Origin: Corynebacterium endometrii
GTDB lineage: Bacteria; Actinomycetota; Actinomycetes; Mycobacteriales; Mycobacteriaceae
Assembly (NCBI RefSeq): GCF_004795735.1
Contig: NZ_CP039247.1
Location: forward strand, 1,488,001 to 1,552,000
Reading direction: 5' to 3'
Length of the DNA stretch: 64,000 bases
A program made the position numbers and the translations under genes. Shown here in pieces: positions 18,542 to 30,603 of the stretch (position 1 is its first letter; every line of letters begins with the position of its first letter). Under the pieces are notes generated by a model that was given only the letters and a program-made list of their open reading frames with translations, searched no databases and was not told the origin of the DNA.

Positions 18542-18660
18542 ACTACCTTCTTCGGGAAGCAACCGTGATTTCTTCATTCACCACGAAAGTCAGGGGGACA
18601 GCGAACTTAGGTTTTAAATCGACCGCCTGGTTCCACACCCTGTGCTTACAATGGTTAACC

Positions 18661-18948
18661 ATGAAATACTTTGCAATCACTTACCAGTACGATCCGGAAT
18701 CTGAGGCCATCGCGGAGTACCGTCCAGTGCACCGCGAATTTATTAGCAACCTGAATCAAGAGGGCAAAATCGTGGGTTCCGGGCCTCATCCTGACGCCGA
18801 GGGCGGTGCGCTCATAGTCATCAAGCTCGACGATGGTGCCACCATTGAAACCGCCGAGGAACTCATGGATGGCGACCCCTTCCATGCCAAGGGCGCACTA
18901 CAGGCACGCGCAATTCGCGAGTGGAACCCAGTCATCAACTCGTTCTAG
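18661..18948 (+). CDS. YciI-like protein
   Basis: 95 residues, a single alpha/beta ferredoxin-like YCII domain (MKYFAITYQYD, RPVHREFISNLNQEGKIVGSG, then GGALIVIKLDD and ELMDGDPFHAKGA with the conserved D-P-F segment). The family contains putative hydrolases or dehydratases acting with a His-Asp pair; no substrate can be assigned. TACAAT at 18647-18652 lies 8 bases before the ATG and there is no ribosome site, so the mRNA is probably leaderless. Divergent from pgsA and convergent with terC. Confidence 0.87.
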   Translation: MKYFAITYQYDPESEAIAEYRPVHREFISNLNQEGKIVGSGPHPDAEGGALIVIKLDDGATIETAEELMDGDPFHAKGALQARAIREWNPVINSF

Positions 18949-18968
18949 TTTTAGTCTCATCAAGACGC

Positions 18969-19016
18969 TCAAGGCGGTGTGATAACTACCTCTTAGTAGT
19001 CATCACACCGCCTTGA
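18969..19016. terminator. Bidirectional terminator between the YciI gene and terC
   Basis: Perfect 15-bp stem, TCAAGGCGGTGTGAT (18969-18983) with ATCACACCGCCTTGA (19002-19016), extended by ACTA/TAGT pairs inside and followed by AAATTCTTT. Confidence 0.8.
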
Positions 19017-19071
19017 AATTCTTTAGCGCACCCAGCGAAACCCCATCCTTGGAGTGACAAGTGCGCCTCGG

Positions 19072-20238
19072 CTAGTTAGCCTTGTGGCCCTGTGAGCCGT
19101 AACCAGCGCCGCCGGCCTCATTGGCATGGAATTCATCCATGTCAACCTCGCTGGCCAATCCAACATAGTTGCCCTTGCGGTCAACGACAATCTTGTTTCC
19201 TTCATCGTCCCAGTCGAAGTGCTGGTCGGATACCCGGATGCCGCCCTGGGCCTCATCCCTCTTATTCTTCCAGATGGACGCGAGGACCGTGATAACCAAG
19301 GTGCCCACAATAACGCCCAAGGAAAGCAGGGTAGGAATCTCTGGGACGCTGACATCCTCGCCACCGTTAATGAAGCCCAAGTTGTTTTCGTGCAGGGCAT
19401 GAAGCAGCAGCTTGACGCCAATGAAGAAGAGAATGAATCCAAGGCCGTATGGCAGATAAACCAGGCGGTCTAGCAGGCCATCAAGCAGGAAGTACATTTG
19501 GCGCAGACCCATCAGTGAGAATGCGTTCGTGGTGAACACCAGGTAAGGCTCTGCGGTGATGCCGTAGATGGCCGGGATGGAGTCAAACGCGAACATCACG
19601 TCGATAAGGCCAATAGCTACCAGCGCCACAAAAAGCGGGGTCAGGTGGCGGCGGCCCTTGTGCTTGCCCTCGGTCTCGCGGTGGGTCAGTTTATCGCCGT
19701 AATAGCGGGACGTAACGGGCACGAACTTGCGCAGGGCCTTGATGACGACCATATCGTTCGGATCGGTCTCCGGTGTGTCATTGGCCTCATCCCAGATGAG
19801 CTTGATCGCCGTCCACAGCAGGAAGATCGCGAAGATGTAGAAGATATCCGACCACGCGGCGATTACGGCCGCGCCAAGGAGGATAAACACGAAGCGGCAC
19901 ACCAGGGCGATAACGATGCCGATGAGCAAGACCTTCTGCTGGTACTTGCGCGGAATCTTGAAGGAGCCCATGATGAGCGCGAAGACAAACAGGTTATCAA
20001 CGCTTAGCGCCTTTTCCGTCACGTAGCCCGTGTAGTACTGCGCCGCGTGCTCATGGTCCCATAGGAACCACACGAACACGCCGAAGATAAGCGCTAGCGC
20101 AACGTAGAAGGCGGTCCAGAAACCGGACTCCTTCATGGTTGGCTCGTGCGGGGTACGCACGTGGGAGTAGAAATCAAAAACAAAGAAGCCCAGGATGACG
20201 ACTATCGTCACAACCCAGATCCAAATAGGAACGCTCAT
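19072..20238 (-). CDS. TerC-family membrane protein, probable Mn(II) exporter
   Basis: 388 residues, about nine hydrophobic helices. TerC signature segments with acidic residues in the membrane are visible: the conserved EKALSVDNLFVFALI and IGLIDVMFAFDSIPAI, plus a C-terminal cytoplasmic tail. TerC/Alx-type proteins export manganese or help load it into exported proteins. Control is clear from the sequence: a yybP-ykoY-type manganese riboswitch covers the leader, and the ribosome site GGAGG lies 6 bases before the ATG (minus strand, 20249-20245). The role in Mn homeostasis is therefore well supported; any link to tellurite is only nominal. Confidence 0.9.
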   Translation of the reverse strand: MSVPIWIWVVTIVVILGFFVFDFYSHVRTPHEPTMKESGFWTAFYVALALIFGVFVWFLWDHEHAAQYYTGYVTEKALSVDNLFVFALIMGSFKIPRKYQQKVLLIGIVIALVCRFVFILLGAAVIAAWSDIFYIFAIFLLWTAIKLIWDEANDTPETDPNDMVVIKALRKFVPVTSRYYGDKLTHRETEGKHKGRRHLTPLFVALVAIGLIDVMFAFDSIPAIYGITAEPYLVFTTNAFSLMGLRQMYFLLDGLLDRLVYLPYGLGFILFFIGVKLLLHALHENNLGFINGGEDVSVPEIPTLLSLGVIVGTLVITVLASIWKNKRDEAQGGIRVSDQHFDWDDEGNKIVVDRKGNYVGLASEVDMDEFHANEAGGAGYGSQGHKAN

Positions 20239-20244
20239 TTACCG

Positions 20245-20420
20245 CCTCCGGTCGAAAGTACAAGGAAATGACCGGAGGTCTCCCCCACCCGGATATGCCA
20301 CAAACAGTGGATCTAGGCCGGCGCGACCGGGAAATATTGACCGAGTAATAACGTTTATCCACTCGGCACCATTTGCCGTGTTGACGATCTGCGCCGTAGG
20401 AACGGGGTACTCCCCTCCAA
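20245..20420 (-). promoter_or_regulatory. yybP-ykoY-type manganese riboswitch with ribosome-site switch
   Basis: Reading the minus strand from 20420, the leader contains GGAGGGGAGTA, the conserved L1 loop of the class, then ATCGTCA, and ends with GGGGAGACCTCC (to about 20272), the matching L3 segment and P1 strand. The 5' GGAGG pairs with the 3' CCTCC to close P1. The 3' strand CCTCCGGTC (plus 20270-20278) is also perfectly complementary to GACCGGAGG (plus 20245-20253), which contains the terC ribosome site. Mn binding would form P1 and free the ribosome site; without Mn the site would be sequestered. Confidence 0.9.
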
Positions 20421-20446
20421 GTGCCTACCCACCATACACTACAAAA

Positions 20447-20480
20447 GCCCCAGACCGAACTTTTGCGTTCGGTCTGGGGC
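20447..20480 (-). terminator. Terminator of ftsK
   Basis: Perfect 14-bp stem GCCCCAGACCGAAC (20447-20460) with GTTCGGTCTGGGGC (20467-20480), a 6-base loop, and TTTTGT following on the minus strand. Confidence 0.85.
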
Positions 20481-20514
20481 GATGGCCTTGGGGCCGGATC
20501 CGTGGTGCCGGGCG

Positions 20515-23500
20515 CTAGAAGGCCCCCGTGGAAGGGTTGTAGGTGGCCTGCACGGTCTTGGTTTCGCCGCCGCCGGCGGCGTCGGGCTGAGAGGGGGCTC
20601 CGGCCTGGCCCGTCGAGCCATCTGTGTCGGACGCGCTCATCTCGGCCTGCACCTCTTTCGGGGCCTCGGCCGGATCAGCGCCCTTGATCATCCAGATGAT
20701 GGTCTCCAACTCCTCCGGTTTAACAAGAACCTCGCGGGCCTTGGAGCCCTCGGAAGGACCCACCACGCCTCGTGATTCCATGAGATCCATCAGGCGGCCG
20801 GCTTTAGCAAAACCAATGCGCAGCTTGCGCTGGAGCATGGAGGTTGAACCCAGCTGGGAGGTCACCACGAGCTCCACCGCCTCTAAGAGGTCATCCATGT
20901 CCTTTCCGATTTCCTCATCGATATCCTTCTTGGCGTCGGCGGCCTTATCTTCAGTCACACCCTCGGTGTAGTTAGGCGCACCTTGGTCCTTGGCCGCCTC
21001 AACCACGGCCTGGACCTCCTCATCCCCCACGAACGCGCCCTGCATGCGTACCGGCTTTCCGCCCTGCGGGATAAAGAGCGCATCACCCATGCCGATGAGC
21101 TTTTCGGCACCCGCCTGGTCCAGGATCACTCGGGAGTCGGTGAGCGAAGACGTGGCGAATGCAAGGCGTGATGGGACGTTAGTCTTGATCAGGCCGGTTA
21201 CCACGTCCACGGATGGGCGCTGGGTGGCAAGCACTAGGTGAATGCCCGCCGCACGCGCCTTCTGGGTGATGCGCACAATGGAATCCTCGATTTCCTTTGG
21301 CGCGGTCATCATCAGGTCAGCGAGCTCGTCCACGACGCAGACGATGAATGGGTACGGACGCATCTCACGCTGAGATCCCGCCGGCGCCTGGATTTCTCCG
21401 GAACGGACCTTGGCGTTGAAGTCCTTGATATGGCGCACGCGCGCAGACTTCATATCCATGTAGCGCTGCTCCATCTCCTCGACCAACCACTGCAATGCCG
21501 CGGCAGCCTTCTTTGGTTGCGTAATGATTGGCGTGATGAGGTGAGGGATACCCTCATACGGCGTAAGTTCCACCATCTTCGGGTCCACCAGGATAAGGCG
21601 CACGTCCTCGGGGGTTGCACGCGTAAGCAGGGACACCAACATAGAGTTCACAAACGCCGACTTACCGGAACCGGTGGCGCCGGCAACGAGCAGGTGCGGC
21701 ATCTTCTGGACCGAGGCGGAGATGAACTCACCCTCGATGTCTTTGCCCAAGCCGATAAGCATGGGGTCTTTATCCGCCCTGGTGCTTGGCGCGTCGAGCA
21801 CGTCCCTCAAACGGACCATCTCGCGGTCCGGGTTGGGGACCTCGATGCCCACCGCGGACTTGCCGGGAATCGGGGTCAGAAGGCGCACGTTTTCCGTTGC
21901 CACCGCGTAGGCCAAGTTGGACTGAAGGTTGGTAATCTTGGACACCTTCACGCCCGGCCCCAACTCAATTTCATAGCGCGTTACTGTTGGCCCGCGGCTG
22001 AAACCGGTGACGTGCGCGTCGACCTTGAACTCCTCGAACACATCCGTAATTGCCTCAATGATCCGGTCATTGACCTCGGTGCGCGCCTTCGTAGGGGCGC
22101 CGGCAGTCAACAGCTCGGTGGAGGGCAGATCATAGTCGCTGTTTCTGGACGAGATGGGTCCCTGCTGCGCTGGGGCAGGCTCGGCCTCGGCGCGGGCCTG
22201 GCCATCGGCCGGCTTGCCCGAGGACGGATCCACGCCCGAGCGGGCGATGATTGCCTGGCGCATAGCCTCGCGGGAATCCTTGATCACGTCTCCGGTAGCA
22301 CCAGGGGAACCCGCAGCCGCAGAGGCGCCCGCCTGGGAGGCCGCACCGGTGGTACCAGCCGCCGCTCCGGTTGTGCCCGCGCTGCGGCGGGCCTTAGCAG
22401 GTTTATTGGCAGGTCGTGGCGCCGGAATCACCTGGGTGTGTGCCGGATCCTCATCGGGGGCGGAATCATCGACTACCGGGAACTGATCCGTGTCATCGAT
22501 CTCCCGGGCCAGCGCACGATTGCCCACCGCCGCCTGGCGGTCTTGGGTAGCGGCGCGTTCATCCTCAGCAACCTCATCGTCAATCGGGTACGCCTCGAGC
22601 GGCGTGCGCTGGCGACGAGGTTTAGGGGCACGCACAGCGCGTGCGGGTGCCGGGCGCTCACGCTCGCGCCGAGCGCGGCCTTCGGCGATATCATCGATGT
22701 CCGAATCTACGTGGTCATAAAGGTCATCACCCTCATCTTCGACCGTCCCATCTGCGGCCTCGGGCCGCAGCGCGTTTGAAATTACCGCTGTCAGGTACTC
22801 CCACGCCTCCCGGGTGGTAATACCCGTGACCTTCAGCGCACCGTAAACAATGACCAAAACTAGCAGGGGTACGGCAACGAACCCTGAAAATCCCTTAGCC
22901 AGCAGGCCGCCGGTCCACGCGCCCACAGCGCCGCCTGCGGTCATGCGACCGGCCCAGTCCGCAGGATCCCCCGCAAAGACGTGAATCAGGCCGAGCATGG
23001 ACACGATTATCAGCACCGTGCCTAGCATCACCCGCGGTTTAATACCGCCCTCGGGGCCTGAGATGCCCAGCATGAGAACGAGGGCGAGGGCCACAAGCGC
23101 TACCGGCAGGACGAGTGCGCCGGCGCCGATAATTAGGTGTACTACCTGCGCAATTCCGGCACCCACCGGTCCGGCGACGTTGAGCCATACGGAAGCGCCA
23201 AGAACGGCCGCTAGCCCAAGGAGGACTAGGCCCACCGTGTCTGGGTTACCTATGGCAATACGCCCCTCGTCCCGTGCTGCCTCTGCTTCGCGGCGGTCCT
23301 GTTCTTCCATCTCCTCGGCCAACGGCGAGGGATTGGAACGTTTGCGGGTTGCGCCACCACTCCTCTTGCGAGTCGCACTGGCCTTCTTCTCAGAAATTTC
23401 TACCGGCTCCCTTGCATTATCGGTTTCGTCAGCGTGGTCATCTTCCAAGCCATCAAACAGGTCTGTCTCATCGTATAAATCCTCATCTCCCCGAACCGGG

Positions 23501-23817
23501 CGCAGGCTGCTCAGGCTCTCGCCCACGCCGCGGGTCAGACCGCCCAGCCCCCTGGCCGTGGCGCCGAACGCCGCACCCACACCGCGCCCGACGGCACGAA
23601 ACGCACTTCCTGTGCGTTCATGCGACGTTTCCGCAGCGCGCTGAGTAGAACGCCGGGAGGATGTAGCCATCAAATCCCGTGATGTGGCCGAGGTGCTGCG
23701 CCCCATCGGCCGCGTGTTACGCGTGGTGGTACGTGCTCCACTTGAACGGCCTCCACGGGCCGCGGGCTTCTTCCTGGCACGGCCGTTTCCGCGCGACGGG
23801 GCGTTTTTGACAGACAT
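20515..23817 (-). CDS. ftsK: DNA translocase FtsK
   Basis: 1100 residues. A very basic Ser/Arg-rich N-terminus is followed by four to five membrane helices (about 195-345), a long acidic/Pro/Ala-rich linker (about 345-575), the RecA-like motor with Walker [10 protein letters not shown] near residue 710 and Walker B LILVDPK, and a C-terminal gamma winged-helix (about 1005-1070, [20 protein letters not shown]) that reads orienting DNA sequences. It pumps chromosome ends through the division septum. TAAAGT (minus 23830-23825) is 7 bases before the ATG, consistent with a leaderless message. The final 40 residues after gamma are low complexity. Confidence 0.96.
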   Translation of the reverse strand: MSVKNAPSRGNGRARKKPAARGGRSSGARTTTRNTRPMGRSTSATSRDLMATSSRRSTQRAAETSHERTGSAFRAVGRGVGAAFGATARGLGGLTRGVGESLSSLRPVRGDEDLYDETDLFDGLEDDHADETDNAREPVEISEKKASATRKRSGGATRKRSNPSPLAEEMEEQDRREAEAARDEGRIAIGNPDTVGLVLLGLAAVLGASVWLNVAGPVGAGIAQVVHLIIGAGALVLPVALVALALVLMLGISGPEGGIKPRVMLGTVLIIVSMLGLIHVFAGDPADWAGRMTAGGAVGAWTGGLLAKGFSGFVAVPLLVLVIVYGALKVTGITTREAWEYLTAVISNALRPEAADGTVEDEGDDLYDHVDSDIDDIAEGRARRERERPAPARAVRAPKPRRQRTPLEAYPIDDEVAEDERAATQDRQAAVGNRALAREIDDTDQFPVVDDSAPDEDPAHTQVIPAPRPANKPAKARRSAGTTGAAAGTTGAASQAGASAAAGSPGATGDVIKDSREAMRQAIIARSGVDPSSGKPADGQARAEAEPAPAQQGPISSRNSDYDLPSTELLTAGAPTKARTEVNDRIIEAITDVFEEFKVDAHVTGFSRGPTVTRYEIELGPGVKVSKITNLQSNLAYAVATENVRLLTPIPGKSAVGIEVPNPDREMVRLRDVLDAPSTRADKDPMLIGLGKDIEGEFISASVQKMPHLLVAGATGSGKSAFVNSMLVSLLTRATPEDVRLILVDPKMVELTPYEGIPHLITPIITQPKKAAAALQWLVEEMEQRYMDMKSARVRHIKDFNAKVRSGEIQAPAGSQREMRPYPFIVCVVDELADLMMTAPKEIEDSIVRITQKARAAGIHLVLATQRPSVDVVTGLIKTNVPSRLAFATSSLTDSRVILDQAGAEKLIGMGDALFIPQGGKPVRMQGAFVGDEEVQAVVEAAKDQGAPNYTEGVTEDKAADAKKDIDEEIGKDMDDLLEAVELVVTSQLGSTSMLQRKLRIGFAKAGRLMDLMESRGVVGPSEGSKAREVLVKPEELETIIWMIKGADPAEAPKEVQAEMSASDTDGSTGQAGAPSQPDAAGGGETKTVQATYNPSTGAF

Positions 23818-23934
23818 GGCTGTAACTTTAACCGCTTAATTACCTTTAGTCACACATGCAACACGGGTTTACATGTGGATTTCTGCGCCACGTGCGCGGC
23901 CAAATCGGCTAATTCGCATTACCCAGAAACAGTG

Positions 23935-23972
23935 AAGGCCCCTAAACGGATGAAAATCCATTCAGGAGCCTT
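23935..23972 (-). terminator. Terminator downstream of the DinB-fold gene
   Basis: AAGGC (23935-23939) pairs with GCCTT (23968-23972) around an inner GGAT/ATCC stem with a GAAA loop, about 40 bases after the gene on the minus strand. Confidence 0.55.
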
Positions 23973-24011
23973 GACTATCAGGCCGGAGCCTTGAAGCCTA
24001 TCCGAGAGTGC

Positions 24012-24638
24012 CTACACGCCGGAGCGCACCGCCTTGTCCGCGGGTCCCTCAATGGTCACGTGGACCTCGTCGCGCCCATAGACCCAAAGCAGCAGCTCCC
24101 CGACGCTGCCATGCACGCGCACCACGTCCTGGCCGTCTTCCGCTACGCCGTGTTTATCGGCACACACCACTCGGGACAGACCGCGGGGGAAAAGCACGAC
24201 GGGACAACCGGACTTGCCCAGCATGCGTGGGGCCATCATCTTGAGCACGCCGTGGAGCTTCTTTTCAATCGCCGCGGAGAAGTCACGTTCATCCGTGCGT
24301 CCGTTAGCCCGGCGGACGTCCTCGTGGTGAATAAAGTTTTCCGCCAGGTTAGCCTGGGCCTCGATGAGGCGGATTGGGCTGAATTTGCCCGGTCCACTCC
24401 CCCACTCGCGAACCAGCTCCTCATATCCCTTGGTGGCGACTTTATCGGACACCTTATTGAGGTGTCCCTCCAGCGCCGGGATGAACATTCCGGCCGTAGC
24501 ATCCGGGCGGTTTTCCCTGACCCAGAGGTGTACGGCCATATCCTTGGTAGTCCATCCCTCGCACAGGGTGGGAGCATCCGGGCCCAGTTCCTTAAGCAGA
24601 GCGGCAAGGCGTTCGCGTTCAGTTTGTGAAAAAGTCAT
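24012..24638 (-). CDS. TIGR03085-type metal-binding protein (DinB/mycothiol-dependent fold)
   Basis: 208 residues. The layout matches the actinobacterial TIGR03085 family of the DinB-like metalloprotein fold, related to mycothiol-dependent maleylpyruvate isomerase: LCEGWTTKDMAVHLWVRE with a first His, FIHHEDVRR with two adjacent His, and a C-terminal domain ending in GSVGELLLWVYGR. The substrate is unknown. The ATG at 24638 was preferred to the one at 24650 because a TATGCT -10 element overlaps the upstream ATG and ends 7 bases before 24638, consistent with a leaderless message. Confidence 0.8.
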   Translation of the reverse strand: MTFSQTERERLAALLKELGPDAPTLCEGWTTKDMAVHLWVRENRPDATAGMFIPALEGHLNKVSDKVATKGYEELVREWGSGPGKFSPIRLIEAQANLAENFIHHEDVRRANGRTDERDFSAAIEKKLHGVLKMMAPRMLGKSGCPVVLFPRGLSRVVCADKHGVAEDGQDVVRVHGSVGELLLWVYGRDEVHVTIEGPADKAVRSGV

Positions 24639-24711
24639 GCTCCCCAGCATAGCGGCTCGCCACTAAACGTGCCGCCACGCTGAGGAGCATGAAAGGCCTT
24701 ATAACACGGCC

Positions 24712-26856
24712 TTAGAGGGACTCGCGGGAGGCCCGAACCTCATCATCATCGATGTAGCTTCCGTCACCGGAGGTTGGAACGATGGTAGGCAGGATAACCG
24801 GCTCTCGCTTGTACTTGGAGCTCATCAGCTTGCCCACCTTGCGGCGCAGCTTCTGAACCATGCGGTAGGTGTCATTCTCACCCTCGGCGGCCAGGTCGTT
24901 CATAGTGTTTTCGACCAATTCGGCGATCTCTGGGACAACGTTGCGGTCATCCTCGGAGAAACCGGTGGTGGCCACGGTTGGGTGCTCCAGCAATCGGGCG
25001 GTCCGGTTATCAATCACGCAGGTGATAGATACCACGCCGCCGGCGCCGAGGTTGGTGCGGTCCGTCAGGGTGTCAGCATCAACATTGCCCATGGACACGC
25101 CGTCCACGTACAGGTTACCCACCTGGATCTGACCCACCACGTTCGCGCGGCCCTTTGCGAGATCCACGACCACGCCATTTTGGGCCAGGACCACGCGGTC
25201 GCGGTCAACGCCGGTGGAAATAGCCAGTTCCTTGTTGGCCCGCAGGTGGCGCCACTCGCCGTGAACAGGCATGGCATTCTTTGGACGAGCCGCGTTGTAC
25301 AGGAAGAGCAGCTCGCCACCGTAGCCATGGCCCGAGGAGTGGACCTTAGCCTCCTTGTTGGTGATAACTTCCGCACCGATCTGGGACAGCATGTTCATCA
25401 CGCCGAATACCGCTTCCTCGTTACCCGGAATCAGTGAGGAAGAGAAGACGATCAGGTCACCGTCGCGCACGGTGATTTGGCGATGCTCGCGCCGCGCCAT
25501 GCGGGACAGCGCCGCCATCGGCTCACCCTGGGTGCCCGTGGTGATGAGCACCACCTTGTGTGGAGCCATCTTGGAGGCGTCATCGATGGAGACGATGGTG
25601 CCGCGAGGCACCTTCAAAAAGCCCATCTTCTCAGCGATCTCCATGTTGCGGATCATGGAGCGGCCGTTGAACGCAACCTTGCGGCCGGCGGCCACCGCGG
25701 CGTCAATAGCGGCCTGCACGCGGTAAACGTTGGAGGCGAAGGAAGCGATGATAACCCGCTGCTTGGCCCCTGCGACCAATCGCTTGAATGTAGCCGGAAT
25801 GTCTCCTTCAGAGGCGGACACGCCCGGAATATTCGCATTGGTGGAATCACACAGCATCAGGTCCACGCCCTCATCGCCATACCGCGACAGGGCTGGAAGA
25901 TCGGTTGGACGATTATCCAGTGGGGTCTGGTCTAGCTTGATGTCACCGGTGTGGACGACAGAGCCCGCCGGGGTGTTCAGCATGATGCCAAGCGCGTCCG
26001 GGACGGAGTGGTTTACGGCCCAGAAGCGGCAACGGAAAGGACCGTACTTCACATCGGACTTCTCGTTGACCTCGATGAACTTAGGGCGCTGACGGTGCTC
26101 CTTACACTTTGCCGCGATTAGAGCGATGGTGAAGCGGGATGCCACGATGGGGATGTCCGGGCGCAGCTTAAGCAGCCATGGGATAGCGCCGATGTGATCC
26201 TCGTGGGCGTGGGTAACCACCAGCGCCTCTACCTTGTCAATCTTGTTTTCGATCGGGCCGAAATCCGGGAGGATGAGGTCAACGCCAGGTTCGCCGGAAG
26301 ACGGGAACAGAACACCACAGTCGATTATCAGCAGCTTGCCGTCATACTCGAAGACCGTCATGTTGCGGCCGATCTCCGAAATGCCGCCCAGCGCGTAAAT
26401 GCGCAGGGAATCCTTGGCCTGCTTCGGTGGTTCCGGAAGGCGCTTGGTCAGATCCGCGCCCTGCATGGACTTCGGAACGTTGCGGCGGCCGCGGTTATTA
26501 CCGTTGTTGCGGTTACCGCGGTTGTTGCCGCCGCCCTTTCCGTTCTGGCCGTTGCTCCCGTTGTTGTTGTTGCCGCCGCCGTTATTGTTGCGGCCGCCGC
26601 GGGAGCCGCGGGATCGATTGGAACGACGGTTTCCATTGCCAGATTTCTTGTCATTCTGGCCCGAGTTCTCATTGTTGTCATTGTTGGCGGCAGTTTTGCT
26701 GTTGCCGCCTTGACCGTTACCACCGGACGCAGAGGCGTCTGCGGTTGGAGCCTGGAAAACAGGCGAAGCCGCCTCGTTAGAGGCGGTATCGGTGGTCTCT
26801 GCCGGAGGGCCCGCCTTGCGGGTCACCTTCCGGGAGCGGTTACGGGTTTCAGTCAT
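24712..26856 (-). CDS. rnj: Ribonuclease J
   Basis: 714 residues. Metallo-beta-lactamase/beta-CASP nuclease with the zinc motif [10 protein letters not shown] near residue 218, a second HTGDIKLD and SGHGYGGE in the beta-CASP region, and a C-terminal domain. It degrades and matures RNA 5'-to-3' and endonucleolytically, working with PNPase, also encoded here. The first ~150 residues are an unusual disordered tract rich in Asn, Gly, Lys and Arg (runs of GGNNN and NRGNRNN), longer than in Bacillus RNase J. The ATG overlaps the dapA stop (ATGA), so it is coupled to dapA. A short AAGGCC/GGCCTT hairpin (24693-24713) overlaps its stop. Confidence 0.95.
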   Translation of the reverse strand: MTETRNRSRKVTRKAGPPAETTDTASNEAASPVFQAPTADASASGGNGQGGNSKTAANNDNNENSGQNDKKSGNGNRRSNRSRGSRGGRNNNGGGNNNNGSNGQNGKGGGNNRGNRNNGNNRGRRNVPKSMQGADLTKRLPEPPKQAKDSLRIYALGGISEIGRNMTVFEYDGKLLIIDCGVLFPSSGEPGVDLILPDFGPIENKIDKVEALVVTHAHEDHIGAIPWLLKLRPDIPIVASRFTIALIAAKCKEHRQRPKFIEVNEKSDVKYGPFRCRFWAVNHSVPDALGIMLNTPAGSVVHTGDIKLDQTPLDNRPTDLPALSRYGDEGVDLMLCDSTNANIPGVSASEGDIPATFKRLVAGAKQRVIIASFASNVYRVQAAIDAAVAAGRKVAFNGRSMIRNMEIAEKMGFLKVPRGTIVSIDDASKMAPHKVVLITTGTQGEPMAALSRMARREHRQITVRDGDLIVFSSSLIPGNEEAVFGVMNMLSQIGAEVITNKEAKVHSSGHGYGGELLFLYNAARPKNAMPVHGEWRHLRANKELAISTGVDRDRVVLAQNGVVVDLAKGRANVVGQIQVGNLYVDGVSMGNVDADTLTDRTNLGAGGVVSITCVIDNRTARLLEHPTVATTGFSEDDRNVVPEIAELVENTMNDLAAEGENDTYRMVQKLRRKVGKLMSSKYKREPVILPTIVPTSGDGSYIDDDEVRASRESL

Positions 26857-27767
26857 TCTTTAAGGACTCCAGCCTTTTCCATATCAATTCGGAGCGCGTC
26901 CATCTCATGTTCCTCAATTGGCACAATCGGCAGACGCGGCTTACCCACCTCAAACCCCTGCATCGCCAGTGCGGCCTTAGCCATAGTTGCACCGCCCAGG
27001 CGGGCCTGAGCATGGGTCAGCGGGGTGAGAACGTTAACGTTGATGTCCCTTGCACGCGCAAGGTCACCTTCTTCAAAAGAAGCATATAGATCAGCAAGGG
27101 CACGCGGAGCCGCATGGCCAACCACGGAGATGAAACCAGAAGCACCCAGGGATAGCCAGGGCAAGTTCAATGGATCATCACCGGAGTACCACGCCAAACC
27201 GGTTTCTTGCATGAGTAAAGCACCCTCGCCAAGGTTCCCCTTAGCGTCCTTGACAGCCTGGATAGTGGGCAGCTCGGCCAAACGGCGAAGGGTATCCGAG
27301 GTGATTGGAATACCCGAGCGGCCCGGAATGTCATAGACACAGATGGGAAGATCCGTAGCGTTGGCAATGGCCTCAAAGTGCGCATACACGCCAGCCTGGG
27401 ATGGCTTTGAATAGTAAGGGGTCACCACGAGCAACGAATCAGCACCCGCTTCGGCGGACTGACGCGCCAACTCAACGGAGGCGGCGGTGTTGTTGGTGCC
27501 GGCACCAGCGCAAATCTTTGCGCGGTCCCCCACTTCAGCTTTGACGGCCTTGAGCAATTCCAGCTTTTCAGCAACAGTCGTGGTAGGTGATTCGCCCGTG
27601 GTACCTGCCAGGACGAGGTTATCAATACCGTTATCGACGAGGTGAACGGCCAGGCGCACACCGGTCTCAACGTCCAGCTCGCCATCGTGGTCAAACGGGG
27701 TAACCATGGCGACGCCAACGCGACCGAATGTCTCGACGCCTGTCTTAGCTGTCATACCTGTGCTCAT
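26853..27767 (-). CDS. dapA: 4-hydroxy-tetrahydrodipicolinate synthase
   Basis: 304 residues. TIM-barrel aldolase condensing pyruvate with aspartate semialdehyde, the first committed step to lysine and diaminopimelate. Visible residues: AGTTGES near the N-terminus, YYSKPSQ, the catalytic Tyr in [10 protein letters not shown], and the Schiff-base Lys in [14 protein letters not shown] (minus 27781-27776) ends 8 bases before the ATG, so the message is probably leaderless; an in-frame ATG four codons later is an alternative. Its stop overlaps rnj. Confidence 0.97.
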   Translation of the reverse strand: MSTGMTAKTGVETFGRVGVAMVTPFDHDGELDVETGVRLAVHLVDNGIDNLVLAGTTGESPTTTVAEKLELLKAVKAEVGDRAKICAGAGTNNTAASVELARQSAEAGADSLLVVTPYYSKPSQAGVYAHFEAIANATDLPICVYDIPGRSGIPITSDTLRRLAELPTIQAVKDAKGNLGEGALLMQETGLAWYSGDDPLNLPWLSLGASGFISVVGHAAPRALADLYASFEEGDLARARDINVNVLTPLTHAQARLGGATMAKAALAMQGFEVGKPRLPIVPIEEHEMDALRIDMEKAGVLKE

Positions 27768-27924
27768 GGGTCACAAGGTTACCCCGTTAGCCCCACTCAA
27801 TGCACACTTATTGGTGCGTGGCGCGATTCATATGGGGCTCTTTTACCCCATCACGGTCTGCCAGTGGCATCGCGGCGCCACGCTCTACGGCCTTCCTCCG
27901 GGTTCGAAGGGTGCTGGGTTAGCT

Positions 27925-28674
27925 TTAGGCATAGGGGGAGGATGCCATCTCAGTGCCGTCGGCGAGGGTGGTGATGTGAAAATCGTCGAAAAGCACCGGT
28001 GCCTGAGCCCGCAGTAATTTAAGCGCCTCGATTGCGACGGTTCGGATTTCGCCGTCGGCGTGCTCGGACGCGCGAGACGCGATGAAGCCGCGCCACGCGC
28101 GGTAATTTCCGGTCACTACTATGCGTGACTCCGTGGCGTTCGGCAGGATTGAGCGCGCGGCCTGACGCGCCTGCTTGAGGCGCAGCAGCGCATTGGGCTC
28201 GCCAGCCAGCTGCTCCTCTAGGCCTTGGAGCAACGAATCATAGACAAAGCGCGTCTCATCCACCGCCTCCGTCATCAGGCGGCTCAAAGATTCATCCGCA
28301 GCGATGGCCTTGGGCATTACCATTTCCGGTTCTTCGGAATGCACGAAGCGTTGGGACAGCTCGGAAAAGGAAAAATGGCGATGGCGGACCAATTCATGGG
28401 TGGCCGAACGGGAGATACCGCGAATGTACAGCGTGGCCGTGGCATGCTCTAGCAACGCGTCATGCCCCACCTCCAAGATGTGGTGTAGATAAGCCTCATT
28501 CGAGGCGGTGCGCGGGTTGGGCTTGTGGAATGACTCATAACACGCCCTGCCGGCAAACTCGACCAGCGCCTGGGAATCAGGCGTGCCCGGATCCACCTGC
28601 CATTCCACGCCACGCGGCGGGGTAAATGCCGTGGCCGCGATGAGCTGGACGTCTAAATCTTTAGCGATTGCCAT
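27925..28674 (-). CDS. thyX: Flavin-dependent thymidylate synthase
   Basis: 249 residues. Converts dUMP to dTMP using FAD and methylene-tetrahydrofolate. The diagnostic ThyX motif RHR-x7-S is present as RHRHFSFSELS (97-107). The C-terminal RSILPNATESRIVVTGNYRAW completes the active site. It lies between dapB and dapA, the usual actinobacterial neighbourhood. AGAGGTG lies upstream of the ATG as a ribosome site. Confidence 0.97.
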   Translation of the reverse strand: MAIAKDLDVQLIAATAFTPPRGVEWQVDPGTPDSQALVEFAGRACYESFHKPNPRTASNEAYLHHILEVGHDALLEHATATLYIRGISRSATHELVRHRHFSFSELSQRFVHSEEPEMVMPKAIAADESLSRLMTEAVDETRFVYDSLLQGLEEQLAGEPNALLRLKQARQAARSILPNATESRIVVTGNYRAWRGFIASRASEHADGEIRTVAIEALKLLRAQAPVLFDDFHITTLADGTEMASSPYA

Positions 28675-28738
28675 GTAAGTTGAACACCTCTGCTGTGGCG
28701 TATTTGTGGAAGTGCTGGAGACCGATTGCGGGAAATGT

Positions 28739-30488
<1,750 letters not shown>

Positions 30489-30603
30489 GGGTATAACTGT
30501 GCGCTACCGGATGACGGGCAGTCAACCCGTTGATGCCTTGGGTAGTCACATCCTCTAGGAACCGCGGCGGACCGGCCGCACCGGCGCTATGAAGTAGTAG
30601 GGG

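Noticed and set aside
21238-22779. Long open frame on the plus strand (513 codons) opposite ftsK
   Set aside because: It is entirely antisense to a well-supported gene. GC-rich codon bias produces such shadows, and the peptide resembles no family.
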